Positions 1 to 6,113 of a stretch of 15,636 nucleotides of DNA are shown here, in pieces (position 1 is the stretch's first letter; every line of letters starts with the position of its first letter). Origin of the DNA: Lysobacterales bacterium (GTDB taxonomy: Bacteria > Pseudomonadota > Gammaproteobacteria > Xanthomonadales > Xanthomonadaceae); the NCBI GenBank assembly GCA_016718605.1, contig JADKCY010000041.1, positions 1 through 15,636 on the forward strand, read 5' to 3'. The notes under the pieces are model-generated. The model searched no databases and had not been told where the DNA came from. It saw nothing but the letters and a program-made list of their open reading frames with translations. A program made the translations under genes and the position numbers.

Positions 1-159
1 TCGATGCCTACCACCAAAGGTTCAAGCTGGACAGCAAGCCCACCTCGCACATTCGCGCGATGGCGAACCCGGATGACGACGCGCTACACGAGACATGCCT
101 GATGTGCTCGACCGTATGTTCACGCGGTCGAGGCCAAGCTCCGAGATCTGCCCGAGTGA
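1..159 (+). pseudogene. C-terminal tail of unidentified gene upstream of helicase (partial, frameshifted)
   Basis: Only the last ~50 codons lie in the window. The frame starting at base 3 is open and gives DAYHQRFKLDSKPTSHIRAM. It must drop one frame near 93-95 to give MPDVLDRMFTR, then another near 124-130 to give VEAKLRDLPE followed by TGA at 157-159. Two single-base deletions in about 40 bases explain this, and the rebuilt peptide reads as a smooth protein tail. The stop overlaps the helicase start as GTGA, so the two are probably translationally coupled. ATP-dependent OLD-type endonucleases (ATPase plus TOPRIM) are commonly encoded just before UvrD-like helicases, and this tail would fit one. 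That identity is inference from position: no catalytic motif is present in the window. Confidence 0.45.
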
Positions 160-1813
160 TCCGGGTTGAACAATGGTCCCCTGCTGACGGCCTCTCCCTT
201 GAGCCGAACGCACTTGCGGCGGCCAAAGAGATCGACAGCAACTTGGCGTTGACCGCCGGTCCGGGCGCAGGCAAGACGGAGATGCTGGCGCAGCGTGCCG
301 ATTTCCTGCTGCGCACAGGGACGTGCCGGTATCCCAAACGTATCCTCGCGATTTCGTTCAAGGTCGATGCCAGCCAGAACCTCAAGACCCGGGTCCGCAA
401 ACGCTGCGGTCCGGAGCTTGCGGCGCGCTTCGACAGCCATACGTTTCACGCTTTCGCAAAGCGCATCATCGACCGCTTTAGGTCGGTTCTCACCGGGAGG
501 ACGCGCTTGCATCCGGACTACAGCGTCGGTCCGCGTCGCATCCAGCGGCGATCGATCACCTACAACGACATGGTGCCGCTGGCGGTGCAGATCGTCGAAT
601 CGAGTCCAGATCGCGCGCAACGCGATCCGCCAGACCTACAGCCACGTATTCCTTGACGAGTTTCAGGACTGCACGGATGAGCAGTACCAACTCATCAAGG
701 CTTGTTTTCAGGGTACGGCTGTCCGGCTGACAGCGGTCGGCGACACGAAGCAACGCATCATGGGATGGGCCAGGGCGCTTGAAGGAATCTTCGAGAGCTA
801 CGCGGAAGACTTCGACGCGCACCCCCTCAACCTCTATCAGAACTTCCGGTCCGAACCGCGATTGCGCCGCATGCAGAACGCCATGGTGCGTGTCATGGAC
901 CCACCTGCTGCACTCGACGATGACGAGCTTCCGGGAGAAGAAGGAGAGATCGAGGTTCTGCGGTTCGACAACGATGATGACGAGGCGAATGCGCTTGCAG
1001 ATTGGCGCGGCTGGATTAAGGACGAAGGTGTCGATCCTTCCGAGATCGCGGTGCTGGTGGCAGCAGCAGAACCTCTACTGCCAGAAGCTGCGCGCCGCGC
1101 TGGATGCCAATGGCGTGCCCTACCGTGATGAGGATGCGACCCAGAATCTGGCGTCCGAGCCGGTTGCGAACCTGATCGTCGATTTCCTTCTCGTTGCGGC
1201 AGGCCAGGGACAGCCCGGCCCCTTTCAGCGCCTGCTCGACCTTGCGGTGTTCGGGCGTGGGTTCGATCAGGAAAACGAGTACCGCGCGCGATCCCGATGG
1301 AATCGCTTCATCGCGAACGCCAAACAACGGCTCGCGGCAGAGGAAGCCGAGCTTGCAAACATCGACGACCTACGGACTATCGTCGGCGAACTGCTCGACA
1401 TCGTTGGGCGCGACGCCGTGGTCGGCCTTTCGTCCGAGTACGCGCAGGGCGACTACCTGCAACAGCAGATCAACGCGACGATTGACCGTGCGCACGCGCT
1501 GTTGGCCGATGGCGAGGACCCGGCGACGGCCCTCGCCTCGTTCTCAGGCGACCGCGCCGTCCGCATCATGTCGATTCACAAGAGCAAGGGATTGGAGTTC
1601 GACACGGTCGTGGTGTTGGGTGTTGAAAGTCAAACTTTCTGGGGCGACCAGGACGCCGAGCGCTCGGCCTACTTCGTCGGCATCTCGCGCGCCAAGCGTC
1701 GCCTGTACCTGACCGTCTGCGAGCAAAGAGAAGTGCCTCTTGGGGCCAGGTCCTGGAACGTCGCCCGGACGGAACATGAGGAGTTCCTCAGTTACGCTAC
1801 TCCTTACCTTTAG
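156..1813 (+). pseudogene. UvrD/Rep-family superfamily 1 DNA helicase, frameshifted (possible GajB-like)
   Basis: ATP-dependent 3'-5' helicase of the UvrD/Rep class, about 552 residues when rebuilt, shorter than UvrD or RecB. The GTG start at 156 overlaps the previous stop by 4 nt. Motifs appear in family order: Walker A AGPGAGKT (residues ~34-41), DEFQD (~167-171), VGDTKQRIMGW (~195-205), NFRSEPRL (~229), MSIHKSKGLEF (~470-480) and YFVGISRAKRRL (~506-517). The reading frame changes twice: near 601-612, between SITYNDMVPLAVQ and RQTYSHVFLDEFQD, and near 1057-1061, just before QQQNLYCQKLRAAL. Each fits one extra base or two lost bases. No other stops interrupt it. The compact size and overlap with an upstream gene resemble the helicase subunit of Gabija-type defence pairs, but a stand-alone repair helicase is possible. 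Helicase identity is secure; the defence role is inferred. Confidence 0.88.
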
Positions 1814-1839
1814 CGATGGACGGCAATCAGTAGTGAGAT

Positions 1840-1885
1840 TGCGACGTCCCCGGCTTCAGTAGCGGGGCTGTTTGGTATCCAGCAT
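1840..1885. repeat. Left inverted repeat of IS3-family element
   Basis: This end lies just beyond the orfB stop. It aligns with the reverse complement of 3000-3044 over CGACGTCCCC, AGTAGC and GTTTGG with small gaps. Families of this type end in TG...CA, which fits the TG at 1840. The exact tip is uncertain by a few bases. Confidence 0.7.
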
Positions 1886-2693
1886 TACTGTAGCCGATCC
1901 TCGGCAAGGTGCTTCGTATAGGCCTCGGGGGTCATCCCACCAAGGACCTTTTCGGTCGCTCTCCGTTGTATTCGCGTCGCCATGTTTCGATCACGGCACG
2001 CGCCTGCAGCAAGTTCGGGAACCAGTGCTCGTTGAGGCATTCGTCGCGCAGTCGGCCGTTGAAGCTTTCGATGTAGGCGTTCTGGTTCGGCTTGCCTGGT
2101 TCGATCAGCCGCAAGGTGACACCTCGCTGGTAAGCCCACTGCACCATCGCCTTGCCACAGAACTCTTTGCCATTGTCACTACGAATGATCTTCGGCAGGC
2201 CACGTGACAGGGCAAGGCGGTCCATCACGCGTGCCACGCCATGACCTGAGATCGCTCGCTCGACTTCAACGGCGACCGCCTCATGCGTGGCGTCGTCGAC
2301 GACCGTTAGGCACTTCAGGACGCGACCCTCTGCCGTCCGGTCGAACACGAAGTCCATCGACCAGACCTCATTCGCGGCCAGCGGCCGATACAGCGGCTGC
2401 CGATCACCGATCAGCACCTTCTTCCGCTTGCGCCGACGCACCTGCAGATTGGCATCCTGGTACAGCCGCTCCACGCGTTTGTAGTTCACGAGCATCCCTG
2501 CCTGCCGAAGCTTCAAGTGAATCATCCCGACCCCATAGCGCTTGTGCCGATGCGCCAGCGCTACGATCTGTTCCCGCAGTTGGACATTGCGATCCGGTCG
2601 CGGTTCGTATCGGAAGGCGCTCGCGCTCATTCGCCCCACACGCAGTGCGCGGCGTTCGCTCAGTCCGAGCTCGATCATCTGCCGCACCAACAC
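1885..2693 (-). CDS. IS3-family transposase OrfB (DDE integrase core), 3' frameshift
   Basis: Catalytic half of an IS3 transposase, with a DDE integrase-type fold that cuts and joins DNA. An N-terminal HTH_21-like part (GVGMIHLKLRQAG) precedes the core. Catalytic acids are visible in WSMDFVFD, in RSDNGKEF and in AYIESFNGRLRDECL, with the usual spacing before the final Glu. The frame runs to GERPKRSLVG and then hits a premature stop. Shifting one base at the T-run 1949-1952 restores KVLGGMTPEAYTKHLAEDRLQ and a TAA at 1885-1887, the expected family ending. One A lost from a coding-strand A5 run would explain it. Translation probably comes from -1 frameshifting out of orfA, since the frame is open upstream to the slippery site. 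If the indel is real, the last ~20 residues are altered, downstream of the catalytic Glu. Confidence 0.9.
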
Positions 2694-2710
2694 GCGTTTC
2701 GCTGGTGCGG

Positions 2711-2974
2711 TCAGGGCTTTTTTCGAAGGACGTCCTTGATAACGTCGTTCTCGAAGATCTGCTCGGCCAGCAGCTTCTTCAGACGCGCATTCTCCGCCTC
2801 GAGGTCCTTCAGACGCTTCGCGTCCGGTACGTTCATCCCGCCGAACTTGCTACGCCACAGGTAGTACGAGGCTTCGCTGAAGCCGTGCCGCCGACACAAG
2901 TCTTTGATCGGCATACCGGCCTCCGCTTCACGCAGGAACCCGATGATCTGCTCTTCTGAAAATCGCTTCTTCAC
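2711..2974 (-). CDS. IS3-family transposase OrfA (HTH, leucine zipper)
   Basis: An 87-residue DNA-binding protein typical of IS407-like elements. A GTG start at 2974 follows a GGAG ribosome-binding site. The N-terminus KKRFSEEQIIGFLREAEAG and the segment LCRRHGFSEASYYLWRSKFGG form the HTH_8 helix-turn-helix. LKDLEAENARLKKLLAEQIF is the leucine-zipper helix used for oligomerisation. It ends KDVLRKKP at TGA 2711-2713. Just before the stop, the A6G site allows a -1 shift into the orfB frame, giving KDVLRKKALTAPAKRVLVRQ and the full OrfAB transposase. OrfA alone usually limits transposition. It is intact, with the length normal for the family. Confidence 0.93.
   Translation of the reverse strand: MKKRFSEEQIIGFLREAEAGMPIKDLCRRHGFSEASYYLWRSKFGGMNVPDAKRLKDLEAENARLKKLLAEQIFENDVIKDVLRKKP
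2717..2723 (-). promoter_or_regulatory. Programmed -1 frameshift site (A6G) between orfA and orfB
   Basis: The coding strand reads CGAAAAAAGCCC here: six A then G, 4 nt before the orfA stop. This A-AAA-AAG heptamer is the standard slippery site of IS407/IS51-like elements. A -1 slip joins orfA to the orfB frame without a stop. Confidence 0.8.
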
Positions 2975-2999
2975 GTCAATCTCCGTCGTCTGGGGAATT

Positions 3000-3044
3000 G
3001 GACTCCAAACCGCCGTGCTACTCAAAATCGGGGGGACGTCGTCA
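3000..3044. repeat. Right inverted repeat of IS3-family element
   Basis: This is the orfA-proximal end. Its reverse complement begins TGACGACGTCCCCCC and matches the left end from 1840 with small gaps. The tip is set by the terminal TG and by similarity to the other end. Confidence 0.7.
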
Positions 3045-3316
3045 CCGCAACGGCAATGGCGGTCAGCTTCGCGCCGGCCGTGGTCAAGTCCCATGCCGGA
3101 GGTGGGCAAATTGCTGCCGGTTTGCAGGAAAGGACTTAATTCCCCAGGAAAGGACTTTATTCGCTAGCAGCACCTCGGGTCGGCTTTACGTACCTCAAAT
3201 TCCGATTTCTACAGCGACCCCAACAATGAACGCGTGATCGATGTGGTTCCGCAATTTGCATGGACTTCAACGCTAGGCCAACAATAGTGCACCCAACCGA
3301 TAGCGGAGCAAGCAAG
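3045..3316. other. Non-coding stretch between IS3 element and H-NS gene
   Basis: This 272-bp gap has no convincing gene. It contains the 20-bp tandem repeat at 3125-3164. One plus-strand frame reads DFYSDPNNERVIDVVPQF and stops at TAG 3285-3287; it could be the tail of a broken gene cut off by the insertion sequence, but it is too short to identify. The H-NS promoter should lie in its last ~60 bases, but no clear -35/-10 pair stands out. Confidence 0.4.
3125..3164. repeat. Two-copy 20-bp tandem repeat
   Basis: CAGGAAAGGACTTAATTCCC at 3125-3144 is followed at once by CAGGAAAGGACTTTATTCGC at 3145-3164, matching at 18 of 20 positions. The 20-bp period is close to two helical turns, as in paired binding sites. 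I recognise no named site. Confidence 0.75.
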
Positions 3317-3645
3317 ATGAGTGGCATGGATCTGAGTCAGCTGAGCGTCAAGGAACTGGAAGCACTGATGGCCAACGCAGGCAAGCTGCGTGATCAGAAA
3401 CTTCGCGACAACTTTGGCTGTGGTGCGCCAGAAGATCATTCGCGGCGAAAGATGAGGGTTACACCATCGCTGAGCTATTCGGCACATCCACCGGAACGGC
3501 GAAGGCTCGCGGCACCGCCAAAGGGTCTGCCAAGTACGCAAACCCGGCTGATTCGTCACAGACCTGGACTGGGCGCGGCAAGCGGCCGGGGTGGTTCAAG
3601 CTGGCCATTGAGCGGGCGTTCAGCCGTCCAGCATGCGCGATCTAA
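3317..3645 (+). pseudogene. H-NS-family nucleoid protein, frameshifted
   Basis: About 108 residues when rebuilt, a normal length for short H-NS-like proteins of beta/gammaproteobacteria. The N-terminus MSGMDLSQLSVKELEALMAN is the helical oligomerisation part. The C-terminal DNA-binding domain is clear: AKYANPADSSQTWTGRGKRP followed by GWFKLAIE, ending ACAI before TAA at 3643-3645. The frame changes twice: a T appears added at ~3412-3414, after QKLRDN, and about two bases are missing near 3440-3447, before KDEGYTIAELFG. An upstream GGAG supports the ATG at 3317. The family binds AT-rich or foreign DNA and represses its transcription, so on a mobile element it would act as a carried silencer. 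Family identity is firm; whether the gene is truly broken is not known. Confidence 0.82.
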
Positions 3646-3665
3646 CGACCATCTGCGGAAACAAG

Positions 3666-3693
3666 AAAAAGCGCGCCAATGGCGCGCTTTTTT
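3666..3693. terminator. Bidirectional rho-independent terminator
   Basis: The stem AAAAAGCGCGCC (3666-3677) pairs with GGCGCGCTTTTT (3681-3692) around an AAT loop, leaving a T-tract on either strand. It lies between the stop of the plus-strand H-NS gene (3645) and the stop of the minus-strand gene (3710), and would serve both convergent transcripts. Confidence 0.9.
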
Positions 3694-3709
3694 GGACAAC
3701 CTGGCCGAC

Positions 3710-4894
3710 TTAGCGACTAGCGGAACGGCGCTGTGCCGGCTTTCCAGCGAGTTTCTTTGCCTGCATCGGGGCGACGGTGCGGCAGATGGCGGCATAGCAC
3801 ACATCCCATGAGGCCGCTTTGGTGGCCCGCATCAGAATCTCGCAGGCCAACACGGTCGCGTGATAGGCAGGGCCGACGTCGATGCGAACCGCATTGCGGC
3901 TCTCGCTTCCTTCGTTCATGGTGAGGTAGAGGTTTTGTTCCTGATACTTCATCGACATGGACTTGTTGTTTTGCGGCCCGTGATTCGAGAACGTGCACTC
4001 CGGCAACAAGCCCAACATGGTAGCCACCAGCACCGGCAGTTCGTCCGTGGTGAGATTGAAAATGATCTTCTTGTCCCAGTGGTACTGGTCTGGCTTTTCT
4101 GGGTGAGGACCCGGTGCAGATTCGATCCGCAAGGTTGGCACGCCAGCCCACAACGTCATCTCAAAGAGTGCCGCCGCACGGGGCTTGTTGAAGACGCGCA
4201 CAGGATTGAGCTCGGGGTTATCGAAGTCCTTAGCCGTGTTGCCGTCCTGATGGGCACCCGAACGCTGCGCAGGTGCTGCTGAGCGCGAAGTGGCATTGGC
4301 AAACCGAGACCGATTCACGCCGAGTCCCGCCGCACCTACGGGCGGCGCTTGCGGAGGGCGCGAAGGCCGCGGCATATCGACAACATTGTGGCTATTGGCC
4401 GCACCCTGCCCTTGCTGCGGATCCGCGATGGAGGACGATGGCGGTGCCAAGCGGGCATTGGTGCCCATCGGGCGGTCGCTCTTGGGAATCTCCGGCGACG
4501 ACTGGGCGGTCTCTTGACTGCGCTGATCGGCGAGTTCCTGCAGTTCCAAATGCGCGATGGTGGCCAGCTGCGAGAGGCTGGGGACATCACGATTCTCAAG
4601 GATGGCCAGCATCTGGCCAATGCCTCGCGTGCGCATGAGGTGACGCGCCTGATCACCGGAAAGACGCACGTCAGCAACCAGCGAGAACGCGCGGACAACA
4701 TGACCTTGGAGCATCGCTTGTAGCCCCTGCCGGTCTTTGTTGTCGATCGCAGCGCGGAGAACACCAGGCGGTTCCACCGATGCGATCTCAACAATGACGT
4801 GATCGGGGACCTGGCCGCCAATGATGGTGCTGAACAGTTGATACCGCTGGCGAATCTTTTCTTCGCGGTCGTTTGCTTGGGCTGGGCTTGCCAT
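3710..4894 (-). CDS. Unrecognised protein: helical N-terminus, Pro/Ser-rich linker, conserved-looking C-terminal domain
   Basis: An intact 394-residue protein that I cannot assign to a family. An ATG at 4894 with AGGAG seven bases upstream is preferred over starts up to 4993, which lack such a site. Residues ~1-130 are charged and helical (NDREEKIRQRYQLFSTIIGG and a QLATIAHLELQELADQ segment). Residues ~140-235 form a Pro/Ser/Ala/Gln-rich linker (PRPSRPPQAPPVGAAG). The C-terminal ~150 residues look folded, with HWDKKIIFNLTTDELPVLVA, GLLPECTFSNHG and VRIDVGPAYHATVLACEIL. There is no signal peptide or membrane segment, so it is likely cytoplasmic. It reads toward the shared terminator at 3666-3693. 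The DNA-processing surroundings suggest a nucleic-acid role, but that is only a guess. Confidence 0.8.
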   Translation of the reverse strand: MASPAQANDREEKIRQRYQLFSTIIGGQVPDHVIVEIASVEPPGVLRAAIDNKDRQGLQAMLQGHVVRAFSLVADVRLSGDQARHLMRTRGIGQMLAILENRDVPSLSQLATIAHLELQELADQRSQETAQSSPEIPKSDRPMGTNARLAPPSSSIADPQQGQGAANSHNVVDMPRPSRPPQAPPVGAAGLGVNRSRFANATSRSAAPAQRSGAHQDGNTAKDFDNPELNPVRVFNKPRAAALFEMTLWAGVPTLRIESAPGPHPEKPDQYHWDKKIIFNLTTDELPVLVATMLGLLPECTFSNHGPQNNKSMSMKYQEQNLYLTMNEGSESRNAVRIDVGPAYHATVLACEILMRATKAASWDVCYAAICRTVAPMQAKKLAGKPAQRRSASR

Positions 4895-5007
4895 GGTCGA
4901 CTCCTGATAAGCGCTGTGACGAGAAGCATGCGGTGGGTGAGTCTCAATGCGTGAGACACACGGACAGTGTGCAGAGGGATTTCGTCGACGCAAATTAACG
5001 AGAAGAG

Positions 5008-5328
5008 TTATCGCACCAGGCCTGCTTCAATGCGGTCGAAATGGCCAAGGATCGCGCGAAGGCTCTCGGCAATCGTTCCTAGTCCGTCCCCAAGATCATC
5101 GATCTCATTCCGAATGACCTCGCGCGCTGTCGGGATATCCGCGACGCCAAGCGTCAGGGTCACGCTGTTGCTAATCTCCTCCAAGACGTACACCCCTTTG
5201 CCCACACCCAGCAACGTGTCGGCACAATACCGCGAGCACGTCATGGCGAATCGGCCGGGATCGATCGGTGACGGGCTGGGTATGCCAAGCCCATCGAATA
5301 ATTTGCCCACATCGCTCTCGACTGTCAT
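5008..5328 (-). CDS. Small acidic hypothetical protein
   Basis: A 106-residue protein with no family that I recognise. The ATG at 5328 follows GGAG at good spacing, so MTVESDVGKLFDGLG is the likely N-terminus; a longer start at 5361 lacks this support. The middle is hydrophobic and mixed (GVYVLEEISNSVTLTLGVAD). The C-terminus looks like an amphipathic helix or short coiled coil (EVIRNEIDDLGDGLGTIAES). It has no signal peptide or clear membrane span. It is divergent from the gene at 5377 across only 48 bp, and the next gene on its strand starts 113 bp downstream, so the two minus-strand genes may be co-transcribed. Confidence 0.65.
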   Translation of the reverse strand: MTVESDVGKLFDGLGIPSPSPIDPGRFAMTCSRYCADTLLGVGKGVYVLEEISNSVTLTLGVADIPTAREVIRNEIDDLGDGLGTIAESLRAILGHFDRIEAGLVR

Positions 5329-5376
5329 AGGTGATCTCCTCCGTTGGCGCGGAAACCTCATTGGAGATAAAAGCCG
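5329..5376. promoter_or_regulatory. Short divergent intergenic region
   Basis: These 48 bp separate divergent starts at 5328 (minus) and 5377 (plus), each with its own GGAG. Back-to-back promoters must overlap this gap or the 5' ends of the genes, so shared control is likely. I could not assign -35/-10 boxes with confidence. Confidence 0.35.
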
Positions 5377-5872
5377 ATGTCAAACAATGAACGGACAACC
5401 TCACTTCGTTATGGTGTTACGCCTGAAGGACCGAATGTCTTCTATGTATTGCATGTCACAGTTGGACAATTGGCGAAGAAGGATATTGCCGGTCCTCTCG
5501 CGACATTACTCGCGATGACAGACGACATCGCGAATTTGGAGCAGCACCAAGGAAAACTCGTACTCGCCTTTGATGGGTACGACGACGACCCAAGGCCCCT
5601 GTATGAAGTGGAGGAGGTCGTCACCTGGTTTCAGTTGCTGGCCGCGCAATGGAATGCCTGGCTCTACTTCATCAACGTAAAGGATTGTCCGGGGACAGGT
5701 GGCGCTGCTGATGCAGCTGCGCAGCGGAAGGGCTGCCCTAACGGGACCTGCGCTTGAAAATGAGCTGAGGTATCTGGCAGACGGCCTTACTGCCTTCGGT
5801 GCGCACGCCAACATTGCAGACGAGCGCCTCACCGAAATCTTGGATGCGGCGTTCGACAGTCTCTTCGAGTAG
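5377..5872 (+). CDS. Hypothetical protein, single frameshift near the 3' third
   Basis: Unrecognised protein of ~164 residues once repaired. The ATG at 5377 follows TTGGAGATAAAAGCCG, a good ribosome-binding site. The first frame runs through VFYVLHVTVGQLAKKDIAG, VLAFDGYDDDPRPLYEVEEV and WNAWLYFINVKDCPG, then becomes an unnatural tail with a stop at 5757. Dropping one G in the G-run at 5690-5693 gives QVALLMQLRSGRAALTGPAL and ILDAAFDSLFE, ending at TAG 5870-5872. The restored tail is helical and looks natural, so the indel is probably an error or a recent mutation. It is a soluble, mixed alpha/beta protein with no signal peptide. The IS607-type unit begins soon after its stop. Confidence 0.65.
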
Positions 5873-5899
5873 AACTTTGCGACCATGCGCGTGCGGCTA

Positions 5900-6113
5900 C
5901 CCGTACCGTCATTCACTCGTCGGCATCGCAACCGTTCCTAAAATCATGGACAGATATCTCCGTTACCACGGAACATCCTCCAAGACGCTCTCCGAACAGT
6001 GCTGAGAGCGATTCGCGTCGTGGGATTTCGCCACGAAGCTCCGGTGAGAGCACACGGTTCGCGTTGCCGAGAACAGAGGCGCAGGCGGGGCGCTTGCCTC
6101 ACCTGACCGGAGA
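5900..6113 (-). ncRNA. Possible TnpB guide RNA (omega/reRNA) over the tnpB 3' end
   Basis: TnpB nucleases use a guide RNA taken from the 3' end of tnpB and the adjacent transposon end. Here the last ~70 codons of tnpB form an unconserved-looking tail that is rich in pairing. CTCCGGTGAG at 6039-6048 pairs with CTCACCTGACCGGAG at 6098-6112, with a 5-nt bulge. TCGTGG at 6018-6023 pairs with CCACGA at 6031-6036. TCCGT/ACGGA pair around a TACC loop next to the stop. The location is inferred from the family and the ends are approximate. Confidence 0.35.

Larger units (their letters stand above)
1840..3044 (-). mobile_element. IS3-family insertion sequence, IS407/IS51-like subgroup
   Basis: An element of ~1.2 kb, the usual size for this group. 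It carries orfA and orfB on the minus strand, joined by an A6G slippage site. The ends form imperfect inverted repeats of about 45 bp: from 1840 the plus strand reads TGCGACGTCCCCGG and from 3044 the minus strand reads TGACGACGTCCCCCC, and both continue with AGTAGC and GTTTGG blocks. No 3-4 bp target duplication flanks these ends (AGAT on the left, CCGC on the right), so either the tips are slightly off or the flanks were rearranged. Its left end lies 26 bp past the helicase stop, so it did not interrupt that gene. Confidence 0.88.

Noticed and set aside
1820..3057. ACGGCAAT at 1820-1827 and 3050-3057 as a target-site duplication of the IS3 element
   Set aside because: It is 8 bp, too long for this family, and lies 12 bp and 5 bp away from the two tips, so it is not adjacent to the ends. 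Chance is likely.
3194..3287. Short plus-strand frame DFYSDPNNERVIDVVPQF ending at 3287 as a gene tail
   Set aside because: It looks somewhat protein-like but is under 35 codons with no start, family motif or context. It is mentioned only within the intergenic entry.
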